Below the pieces are notes generated by a model, which was not told the DNA's origin, did not search any database, and worked only from the letters and a program-made list of their open reading frames with translations. From Candidatus Eiseniibacteriota bacterium (GTDB lineage: Bacteria; Arandabacterota; Arandabacteria; Arandabacterales; Arandabacteraceae), in contig JAUXGG010000075.1 of NCBI GenBank assembly GCA_030622265.1, positions 1-7,205 of the forward strand: a stretch of DNA of 7,205 nt, read 5' to 3'. Positions 1-5,614 of the stretch are shown piece by piece (the first letter of the stretch is position 1; each line of letters begins with the position of its first letter). The position numbers were made by a program, and so were the translations under genes.

Positions 1-438
1 TATTGCCGCAAGTACGTGGGTGTCTTCGACCGGACCACCTTGATTGTGGGAGCCTCATCGAGAGAAGACCTCCTCATTCCGGTCGGGTTGGCGGTGGAGG
101 GAGTTGAGCTGGTCGCCTGCACCGAGGATGGATCGAAAGGTGTTTGCGGAACCGCCTGTGACGGGCTGAGCTCGACCCTCGAGGAACGGGGCGACGGCTC
201 GCGGGAAGTGCAGGTCATAGCCTGCGGTCCCAATGAGATGCTCTATGAGGTACACCGGATCTGTGAGGCGCGCGGCATCACCTGCGAGGTGAGTGTTGAA
301 GAGATAATGGCCTGCGGGGTGGGGGCGTGCCTGGCATGCGCGGTACCGCAAACCGGCGGCGGCTATCTGCACGCGTGCAAGGATGGCCCGGTCCTGGACA
401 GTTCGGCGGTAGACTGGAAGCGATGGCTCTCAAGATGA
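1..438 (+). CDS. pyrK: Dihydroorotate dehydrogenase B, electron transfer subunit PyrK (5'-truncated)
   Basis: This is the C-terminal 145 residues of PyrK; the frame is open from base 1, so the gene starts outside the window. PyrK passes electrons from PyrD-bound FMN through a 2Fe-2S cluster and FAD to NAD+, in a PyrD2-PyrK2 complex in the cytoplasm. Visible are the end of the ferredoxin-reductase-like NAD-binding domain (TLIVGASSREDL, then VIACGPNEML) and the C-terminal 2Fe-2S domain. Its four cysteine codons at 313, 328, 337 and 376 give C-x4-C-x2-C-x12-C, followed by the family-typical CKDGPV. The gene overlaps pyrD, as expected for co-translated partner subunits. The internal GTG at 16 is not the true start. 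Family assignment is firm; the FAD-binding part cannot be seen. Confidence 0.95.
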   Translation, partial: YCRKYVGVFDRTTLIVGASSREDLLIPVGLAVEGVELVACTEDGSKGVCGTACDGLSSTLEERGDGSREVQVIACGPNEMLYEVHRICEARGITCEVSVEEIMACGVGACLACAVPQTGGGYLHACKDGPVLDSSAVDWKRWLSR

Positions 439-1430
439 ACCTTGGTGTCAAGATAGGCAGAGTGGACCTGGCCTCGCCCCTGATAGGTGCCTCCGGACTC
501 TTTGGCTACGGGACCGAGCACGAGGGGCTGCTGGATTACGCGTCCTTCGGGGCGATTGTGACCAAGACCGTCACACTTGCGCCGCGCGAGGGCAACCCGC
601 CACCGAGGCTTGTCGACGTGGGCTCAGGCATCATCAACTCCATAGGTCTTGAAAATGTCGGGGTCGAGGCCTTCATGGCCGATCACCTGCCGGGGCTCGA
701 CCTGCCGTGTAAGGTCTTCGTCAGCATCGGTGGGGCGGAAGTGGATGAGTATGCGAGGCTGGCTTCCATGCTCGATGCGTTGGGCCGACGCGAAGTGCCG
801 AACCGAAGCGATGCGCCGGGCCGAAGCAATGCGCCGGACGGAAGTGATGCGCCGAACCGAAGCGATGGTTCGGGCAGAATTGACGCGCTCGAGGTCAATA
901 TCTCCTGTCCCAATGTCAAGAAGGGGGGAATCGCTTTCGGCCAAGATCCTTTCAGTACGCGTCAGGTGGTCTCGGCGGTACGCGAAGCCACGAGGTATCC
1001 GGTGATAGTCAAGGTGCCTCCTCTTATCTCGGGCATTGAGCAAGTGTGCCGGGCGGCCTGCGATGCGGGGGCCGATGCCCTCACAGTCGCCAACACCTAC
1101 CCGGCCATGGCCATCGATATCGATCGAGCAAGGCCGGTGCTGGGGGCTCTTTCTGGGGGCCTGAGCGGTGGGGCGATCAAGCCGGTGAGCTTGCTGCTTG
1201 TATGGAAGGCTGCGCGATGCGTGGACGTGCCGATTCTGGCAGGCGGAGGAATCGAGACCGCCCGGGACGCCATCGAGTACATCCTGGCGGGAGCGCATGC
1301 GCTGCAGATCGGCAGTGTCATACTTAAATGTACCGGAGCGCCGGCTTCGATAATGGCCGGCATAGAAGATTACATGAAGACGCATGGCTATGGCAGCATC
1401 GGTGACTTTAGGGGAAAGGCAGCGGAATAA
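435..1430 (+). CDS. pyrD: Dihydroorotate dehydrogenase B, catalytic subunit PyrD
   Basis: PyrD is the FMN-containing (beta/alpha)8 barrel that oxidises dihydroorotate to orotate. Numbered from the ATG at 435, motifs include N-terminal VKIG, IGASGLFGYGTE, VTKTVTLAPREGNPPPRL, NSIGLEN, the catalytic-loop NISCPNVKKGG with the presumed base Cys158, MAIDI, GGLSGGAIKP, and the phosphate-binding AGGGI and QIGS segments. The SCPNVK loop and adjacent pyrK indicate class 1B. At 331 residues it is some 20-25 longer than usual; the excess is a six-copy 18-bp repeat tract at residues 117-152. I chose ATG 435 because it overlaps the pyrK stop as ATGA and fits the usual N-terminus. ATG 423, four codons upstream, is an alternative; neither has a well-spaced ribosome site. 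Confidence 0.95.
   Translation: MNLGVKIGRVDLASPLIGASGLFGYGTEHEGLLDYASFGAIVTKTVTLAPREGNPPPRLVDVGSGIINSIGLENVGVEAFMADHLPGLDLPCKVFVSIGGAEVDEYARLASMLDALGRREVPNRSDAPGRSNAPDGSDAPNRSDGSGRIDALEVNISCPNVKKGGIAFGQDPFSTRQVVSAVREATRYPVIVKVPPLISGIEQVCRAACDAGADALTVANTYPAMAIDIDRARPVLGALSGGLSGGAIKPVSLLLVWKAARCVDVPILAGGGIETARDAIEYILAGAHALQIGSVILKCTGAPASIMAGIEDYMKTHGYGSIGDFRGKAAE
783..890 (+). repeat. 18-bp in-frame tandem repeat tract inside pyrD (six degenerate copies)
   Basis: Six consecutive 18-bp units start at 783, 801, 819, 837, 855 and 873. They encode GRREVP, NRSDAP, GRSNAP, DGSDAP, NRSDGS and GRIDAL. Units 2-4 are the most alike at DNA level (core GAAGYRATGCGCCG); the first and last are diverged and merge into conserved barrel sequence. 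The last unit runs into the normal strand before the catalytic loop (DALEVNISCPN), so the tract may have grown by duplicating that flank. The product is polar and probably forms a surface loop. Because 18 is a multiple of three, copy-number changes keep the frame. Confidence 0.9.
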
Positions 1431-1436
1431 GGAGGA
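1429..1436 (+). promoter_or_regulatory. Ribosome binding site of pyrF
   Basis: AAGGAGGA overlaps the end of the pyrD stop codon, and its GGAGG core lies six bases before the GTG at 1442. This strong Shine-Dalgarno decides the GTG start over the out-of-frame ATG at 1440. Confidence 0.85.
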
Positions 1437-1441
1437 TTGAT

Positions 1442-2137
1442 GTGGCAGGCGCCGGCACGAAAGTGATTATCGCCCTGGATGCGGATGATCTGGATCAGGC
1501 TAAGGACATCATCAAGGCGACCGGGGACCGGGTGGGGATCTACAAGATCGGGTCGATCCTCTTCACGCGGTTCGGACCGCGCGTCCTGGACATAGCAAAG
1601 AACGCGGGAAAAGAGATCTTCCTGGATCTTAAGTTCCATGACATACCAAACACTGTGAAGGGAGCCGTGAGGGCGGCAGCCTCGTTGGGGGTGAGCCTCT
1701 TGACGGTGCACGCCTCGGGTGGCGCCGCCATGATGGCCGCTGCTGCCGAGGGCGCCGCGGCCGGGGCCGAGACGGCGGGCGTGGAGCGGCCCCGGGTAAT
1801 CGGGGTCACGGTCTTAACGAGTATCGCCCCTAAGGGTAATGTGCTCGATACTGTCTTAGGGCGCGCCGGCGATGCCGCATCGTCGGGGATCGATGGAGTG
1901 GTCTGCTCGCCGCGAGAGGTGGCCCAGGTCAAACAGGTTCACGGAGACAGGCTGCTGGCCGTGGTTCCCGGCATCAGGCTTGCCGACCAGCAGGCGAACG
2001 ACCAGGCGCGGGTTGGAACGCCCGGCCAGGCCGCGGCGGATGGCGCCGACTACCTGGTGGTAGGCCGGAGCGTTACCGCGTCGGAGAGGCCACAGGCCAT
2101 GCTGGACCGGATACTGGAGGAGATTGAGAATGCTTAA
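1442..2137 (+). CDS. pyrF: Orotidine 5'-phosphate decarboxylase PyrF
   Basis: PyrF decarboxylates OMP to UMP, the last step of de novo pyrimidine nucleotide synthesis, in the cytoplasm and without a cofactor. The 231-residue protein is normal for a bacterial (group I) ODCase barrel. It shows the first-strand Asp13 in IIALDADD, the Lys36 region YKIGS, the catalytic signature DLKFHDIPNT (Asp62, Lys64, Asp67) and the ligand-binding VVPGIR. NDQARVGTP and VVGRS near the C-terminus are the phosphate-gripping segments. An alanine-rich stretch at about residues 96-112 is a helix variation. It follows pyrD by 11 bases and overlaps pyrE by 8, so the genes are surely co-transcribed. The start is GTG, supported by a strong ribosome site. 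Confidence 0.96.
   Translation: MAGAGTKVIIALDADDLDQAKDIIKATGDRVGIYKIGSILFTRFGPRVLDIAKNAGKEIFLDLKFHDIPNTVKGAVRAAASLGVSLLTVHASGGAAMMAAAAEGAAAGAETAGVERPRVIGVTVLTSIAPKGNVLDTVLGRAGDAASSGIDGVVCSPREVAQVKQVHGDRLLAVVPGIRLADQQANDQARVGTPGQAAADGADYLVVGRSVTASERPQAMLDRILEEIENA
2116..2122 (+). promoter_or_regulatory. Ribosome binding site of pyrE, inside the pyrF coding end
   Basis: GGAGGAG lies within the last codons of pyrF, seven bases before the ATG at 2130. It supports this ATG over the in-frame TTG at 2124, which would be only one base away. Confidence 0.8.
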
Positions 2138-2777
2138 GGAAACACTTCCCGATTCCGGGGTGATCAAGTTGATGGAGGAAAGCGGCGCCCTGCTCAAGGG
2201 TCATTTCGAGCTGGCCTCTGGGCTTCACAGTGACAGATATGTACAGTGCGCGCGGCTGCTCGAAGATCCCGGGAGGGCCGAAATCGTCGGACGGTTCCTG
2301 GCGGAGCTGCTTAAGAAGAAGGTCGGAGAGGGAGGCGCCGGCGAAGGTGGGGTAGCGGGTGGTGACGGGACAGCTGGAGTGGTTGTCAGTCCCGCGGTCG
2401 GTGGTATCGTGATCGGCCACGAGGTGGCAAGGGCGCTTGGGGTTCGCAATATCTTCACCGAACGTGTCGCGGGCAAGATGAGCATGCGGAGAGGTTTCGG
2501 CATCGCCCCGGGAGAGAAGGCGATCGTGGTCGAGGATGTTTTCACCACGGGCGGCTCGATAAAGGAAGTGATAGAGGTGATTAGCGAGATGGGGGGAGAG
2601 GTGGTAGCTGTCGGATCCATCGTCAATAGAAGCGTCGATGTTGATTTCGGCGTTCCCACGGCCTATCTCGTCAGGGCCGAAATCGAGAACCACCAGCCCG
2701 CGGAGTGTCCGCTCTGCTCCAGAGGCATCGAAGTGACAAAGCCGGGGACCAAGCGGCTTCAGATGGGAAGTAAGTAG
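2130..2777 (+). CDS. pyrE: Orotate phosphoribosyltransferase PyrE
   Basis: PyrE joins orotate to PRPP to make OMP, the substrate of PyrF. The 215-residue protein has the type I phosphoribosyltransferase fold. Visible are GHFELASGLHSDRYVQC (residues 24-40), VSPAVGGIVIGHEVARALG (86-104), the ERVAGKMSMRRGF flexible-loop region and the PRPP-binding signature VVEDVFTTGGS (133-143), with acidic Glu135-Asp136. The C-terminal CPLC (193-196) in AECPLCSRGIEVTKPGTK is typical of the short Thermus- or Gram-positive-type PyrE rather than the E. coli type. A glycine-rich insertion (residues 65-81) lies between the first helical region and the VVVSP strand and makes the protein somewhat long. The start codon overlaps pyrF by eight bases, which suggests translational coupling. 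Confidence 0.95.
   Translation: MLKETLPDSGVIKLMEESGALLKGHFELASGLHSDRYVQCARLLEDPGRAEIVGRFLAELLKKKVGEGGAGEGGVAGGDGTAGVVVSPAVGGIVIGHEVARALGVRNIFTERVAGKMSMRRGFGIAPGEKAIVVEDVFTTGGSIKEVIEVISEMGGEVVAVGSIVNRSVDVDFGVPTAYLVRAEIENHQPAECPLCSRGIEVTKPGTKRLQMGSK
2322..2372 (+). repeat. Glycine-rich low-complexity insertion in pyrE
   Basis: Seventeen codons encode VGEGGAGEGGVAGGDGT (residues 65-81), with GEGG-x-GEGG as an imperfect repeat. It lies between the lysine-rich end of a helix (ELLKKK) and the conserved strand VVVSPAVGG, where related enzymes usually have a short turn. It probably forms a flexible surface loop away from the PRPP site. Confidence 0.6.
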
Positions 2778-2778
2778 A

Positions 2779-3306
2779 GTGGCGGCTCCACGGGGGGTAA
2801 GAAAGAAAGACCTGAAGATCTTTGTCGATACCGCGCTCGAGATGGGGGCGGACGATGTCAGGGTGATTCGGGCCTCGACCATATTGTGCGAGGCCTGGGT
2901 AAGGCTCAAGTGCCAGTTCGGATGCGGGGGCTACAACAAGCGCCTGATGTGTCCGCCTTTCACCCCGGCACCGGCGGAGATGAAAGAGGTGGTTTCCTGC
3001 TACCGCAGGGCCATCCTGATCCACGCCAAGGACAATAACATCGTGAACGAGATCATCCCCCACCTGGAGCGCGAGATTTTCTTCGCCGGCCACTACAAGG
3101 CCCTTGGACTGGGCTCCGGCCCGTGCCGTCTCTGTGAGAAATGTGACACGGGCTCCAGGTGCAAGCATCCCTACGAGGCCAGGCCCGCGATGGAAGCCTG
3201 CGGCATCGATGTGTTCGCGACCGCCCGGGCCAATGGGATGGGGATTGAAGTGGTTCATACCAGGCGGCGGCGCGGCGATTACTACGGGGTTATTCTCGTG
3301 GATTGA
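2779..3306 (+). CDS. DUF2284 family cysteine-rich putative metal-binding protein
   Basis: The 175-residue soluble protein has ten cysteines and matches the DUF2284 family as I recall it, whose biochemical function is not established. One cluster is C45-x3-C49-x8-C58 in CQFGCGGYNKRLMCPPFTPAP. The second is C116-x2-C119-x2-C122-x5-C128, followed by C141, in GPCRLCEKCDTGSRCKHPYEARPAMEACGIDVF. Spacing of the second group resembles iron-sulfur cluster binding. The C-terminus YYGVILVD is also family-typical. There is no signal peptide or membrane segment. The GTG start lies one base after the pyrE stop, with a weak GGGAAG upstream, so it is co-transcribed with the pyr genes. A redox or cluster-related role supporting PyrK/PyrD is only inference from position. 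Confidence 0.85.
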   Translation: MAAPRGVRKKDLKIFVDTALEMGADDVRVIRASTILCEAWVRLKCQFGCGGYNKRLMCPPFTPAPAEMKEVVSCYRRAILIHAKDNNIVNEIIPHLEREIFFAGHYKALGLGSGPCRLCEKCDTGSRCKHPYEARPAMEACGIDVFATARANGMGIEVVHTRRRRGDYYGVILVD

Positions 3307-3315
3307 GAGTCATGC

Positions 3316-4149
3316 ATGATCGGCAAAGCATCACTCAGACTTGGGACCATCGGTTCCATCGAGATAAATGTCAACGTGACCTGGCTGGCGGTTTTCGCCC
3401 TGCTGGTGTACTGGCTGCGCGTAGGCTATGTTGCCGAGAACGCCGGTGACATTACCAGCGCGGCCGCCTGGCTCATAAGCGGTGCGGGTGCGCTCATTCT
3501 CTTCGCATCGGTACTTGCGCACGAGCTTTCCCATTCCTTCGTTGCGATCAGGAACGGGTTGCCGATCAAGAAGATCACGCTCTTCATATTCGGCGGTGTT
3601 GCCCACATGGAGAGCGAACCGCGAACTCCCGGAGTCGAATTCAAGATGGCGATCGCCGGTCCCATAATGAGCATCTGCATCGCCGCCGTGGCCGGGCTGG
3701 TGAGATTCGGGCTCCTTGGCGGCAACCCCACCGGCGTAGCCGCCCTGATAACGGAATACGCTTTCTACGCCAACGCGGTCCTGGCATGCTTCAACCTAGT
3801 GCCGGGATTCCCGCTCGATGGGGGCAGGGTCTTGAGGGCGCTTCTCTGGAAGGTAACGCGTGACTATGTGAAATCCACCGTGGTGGCCTCAGCAGTCGGG
3901 CGCGCTTTTGGCCTGCTCCTGGTCTTTTCGGGAGTGACCGCGGCCATCGCCTATGAGACCCCGGCGTTTCTCTGGCCCGTCCTCGTAGGGGTGTTCATAG
4001 AGAGGCTTGCCCACTTGAGCGCAGTCCGGGTCAGGCGAATGCATGCGAGGACGCCGCTTGAGCGTGGCATCCGCTTCGCACCCATCACCGCTACTCCCCG
4101 CCCGGTCTTCTACCGGGACAGGGAGCCTCCCCCGACGACGGGCAAATAG
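3316..4149 (+). CDS. Site-2-protease-type M50 membrane metallopeptidase, without CBS domains
   Basis: This 277-residue integral membrane protein belongs to the M50 zinc protease family, which cleaves membrane-embedded substrates. HELSH (residues 69-73) gives the two zinc histidines and catalytic Glu70. FNLVPGFPLDGGR (159-171) supplies Asp168 as third ligand. FGGVAHMESEPRTPGVEF and AIAGP (113-116) are family-typical connecting segments. Hydrophobic stretches at about 21-37, 49-68, 111-132, 139-160, 188-212 and 215-229 suggest roughly six transmembrane helices. After about residue 235 there is a basic, proline-rich tail, where many relatives carry paired CBS domains. The ATG is nine bases after the DUF2284 stop, with a weak purine-rich site upstream. 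No substrate is visible here; known members process anti-sigma factors or sporulation factors. Confidence 0.9.
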   Translation: MIGKASLRLGTIGSIEINVNVTWLAVFALLVYWLRVGYVAENAGDITSAAAWLISGAGALILFASVLAHELSHSFVAIRNGLPIKKITLFIFGGVAHMESEPRTPGVEFKMAIAGPIMSICIAAVAGLVRFGLLGGNPTGVAALITEYAFYANAVLACFNLVPGFPLDGGRVLRALLWKVTRDYVKSTVVASAVGRAFGLLLVFSGVTAAIAYETPAFLWPVLVGVFIERLAHLSAVRVRRMHARTPLERGIRFAPITATPRPVFYRDREPPPTTGK

Positions 4150-4190
4150 TCCGCGGGACTTATCGTTATTCCGCTGAGCGGGGCCGGACT
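4148..4190. other. Nested inverted repeats at the end of the M50 gene, possible weak terminator
   Basis: AGTCCG (4148-4153) pairs with CGGACT (4185-4190), and between them CCGC-TGA-GCGG (4171-4181) forms a small hairpin. It starts at the M50 stop codon, a sensible place for transcription to end. There is no T-run after it on either strand, so it is not a classic intrinsic terminator. Confidence 0.3.
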
Positions 4191-4251
4191 TGAACTTTCG
4201 TGGGCAATGAACAAGGGAGAGCGCCGAACATGTCACGCAGGGTTACTCGCC

Positions 4252-4275
4252 GCTGATCAGCCGCTGCAGATCAGC
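4252..4275. other. 7-bp stem inverted repeat at the tldE stop codon
   Basis: GCTGATC (4252-4258) and GATCAGC (4269-4275) are separated by ten bases and span the tldE stop. No T-tract follows on the minus strand. Between 4150 and 4270 I see no gene and nothing else notable. Confidence 0.3.
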
Positions 4276-5614
4276 CCCCGGCGATGGTCATCTCGTCTAT
4301 GACGAAGGTGGGAGAGCCCATCCTGCCGAAGAACCTCAGGTCCGAGGCCACCGCCTGGATACCGCCCAGCATGTCGAGCAGGTTTCCGGCAACAGTTATG
4401 CCATCCACGGGGTGGCTGATTTTCCCGTCCTCAATCCAGAGACCTTCGGCTCCCCGGGAGTAGTCCCCGGTCGTTACGTTTACCCCGAAGCCGAGGAGAT
4501 TGGTAACCAGGACGCCTTTCTTGACCGTCCCGATCACATCGTCCCGCGACTCCTTTCCGGGTATGAGGTAGAAGTTGTTGGCTCCGATCTCCGGTATGGA
4601 CGAGAAACCGCGCCTCGCATTGCCGGTGGATTCCGTCCCGCTTTTCCTTGCCGAGCGCGAATCGTAGAAATAGGACTTCACGGTGCCCTTATCGATCGCG
4701 AGAGTACGCCGGGTTGGAAAGCCCTCGGCGTCAAATGGGCGGGACCCCGTGCGCCTGGGTATCCGGCCGTCATCGACAAAGGTAGCGCGATTCGACCCCA
4801 CCTTCTTGCCTTGGCGTCCCTTGAGGAACGACATCCCTCTTAAGATGTTCTCACCGTCAAGCGCCTGGAATATCTCCGCCACAACCTGGCCGCCCGCGCG
4901 GGAATCGAAGACGACGCTGGCCTTCTGCGTCGGCACCGTCTTTGCGCCCATCATGGCGATCGCCCGTTGCGCGGCCTTTGCTCCCACCGCGGCCGGCGAT
5001 TCAAGATCTGAGAGAAAGCGCTCGGAGGTAAGCCAGATCCCCATCCTTCGCTCGCCCTTCTGCTCCGCAACAGGGACGCATGTCAGATCGAAGTGGGTCG
5101 CGTCATAGTGGATCGGGTCTGACCCCGAACGTGCCAGAATAACCGTTCCCTGAACGTCGCTGTAGGACGTCCCGTAGGTATACTTGATTCGCTTGTCCTG
5201 GCCGTACGCCGCCTTCTCACAGGCCAGCGCCATTTCGGTTTTCTCCGAAAGCGGTATCTCTTTTATGACCGGGTCGTTTATCTCGAGGTCGACCTCATCG
5301 ATTGGGCCGAACTCGGGTACTCCCGAGTCGGGATCGGGAGTTGATGTCTCGGCGAAAGCCCTGGAACGATCGATCAGGCCATCTATTGAGGAGGGAGAAA
5401 AGTCGGTCGTGAAACCGAAGCCGAGGCTCTTCTTCAGGAAAAACCTTATCCCCATTCCCGCGAAGCTCGCGCGCTCAATGCTCTCGACCTCGCCCGATCT
5501 TACCTTGATGGTGAGCTCGGTACCGGCCTCGATGAAGCAGTCGCACTCGTCGGCGCCGCGCTTCTTGGCCTTCCGGGTCACGTCGGCGGCGAGCTCAAGG
5601 TAGTCCGGACTCAA
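4271..5614 (-). CDS. tldE: TldE/PmbA family subunit of the TldD/TldE metalloprotease
   Basis: This 447-residue protein is the non-catalytic partner in the TldD-TldE heterodimer, which in E. coli matures microcin B17 and degrades unfolded peptides in the cytoplasm. It lacks the HExxxH zinc motif, as expected for TldE/PmbA. Its C-terminal half carries the family pattern: VFDSRAGGQVVAEI (235-248), ESTGNARRGF (328-337), NNFYLIPGKES, GVLVTNLLGFGVNVTTGDYSRGAEGLWIEDG (367-397), HPVDGITVAGNLLDML and the PTFVIDEMTIAGG end. I chose the TTG at 5614, which overlaps the tldD stop in TTGA, has GGGAGG nine bases upstream and gives a family-like N-terminus. Extending to an ATG at 5701 would add 29 unlikely Arg/Gly-rich residues deep inside tldD. 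Confidence 0.92.
   Translation of the reverse strand: MSPDYLELAADVTRKAKKRGADECDCFIEAGTELTIKVRSGEVESIERASFAGMGIRFFLKKSLGFGFTTDFSPSSIDGLIDRSRAFAETSTPDPDSGVPEFGPIDEVDLEINDPVIKEIPLSEKTEMALACEKAAYGQDKRIKYTYGTSYSDVQGTVILARSGSDPIHYDATHFDLTCVPVAEQKGERRMGIWLTSERFLSDLESPAAVGAKAAQRAIAMMGAKTVPTQKASVVFDSRAGGQVVAEIFQALDGENILRGMSFLKGRQGKKVGSNRATFVDDGRIPRRTGSRPFDAEGFPTRRTLAIDKGTVKSYFYDSRSARKSGTESTGNARRGFSSIPEIGANNFYLIPGKESRDDVIGTVKKGVLVTNLLGFGVNVTTGDYSRGAEGLWIEDGKISHPVDGITVAGNLLDMLGGIQAVASDLRFFGRMGSPTFVIDEMTIAGG

Noticed and set aside
327..434. Extension of pyrD upstream to 327
   Set aside because: It would overlap the conserved PyrK 2Fe-2S domain by over 100 bases and add a non-homologous N-terminus.
783..890. 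CRISPR-like array
   Set aside because: The units are contiguous 18-bp copies without spacers, degenerate, and inside an intact enzyme reading frame.
624..1385. Long minus-strand open frame opposite pyrD (253 residues)
   Set aside because: It is antisense to an unmistakable pyrD, has no family motif, and its Arg/Ala/Ser repeats simply mirror the 18-bp repeat tract, which stays open in several frames.
2073..2909. 278-residue minus-strand open frame across pyrE and the pyrE/DUF2284 junction
   Set aside because: It lies opposite two recognised genes with overlapping operon architecture and has no recognisable domain; long antisense frames are common in GC-rich DNA.
2671..3258. 195-residue minus-strand open frame opposite DUF2284
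   Set aside because: The plus strand encodes conserved cysteine motifs; the antisense translation looks like a frame shadow.
4229..4258. Very short ATG-to-TGA frame in the convergent gap
   Set aside because: It encodes only eight residues, without a ribosome site or any other support.
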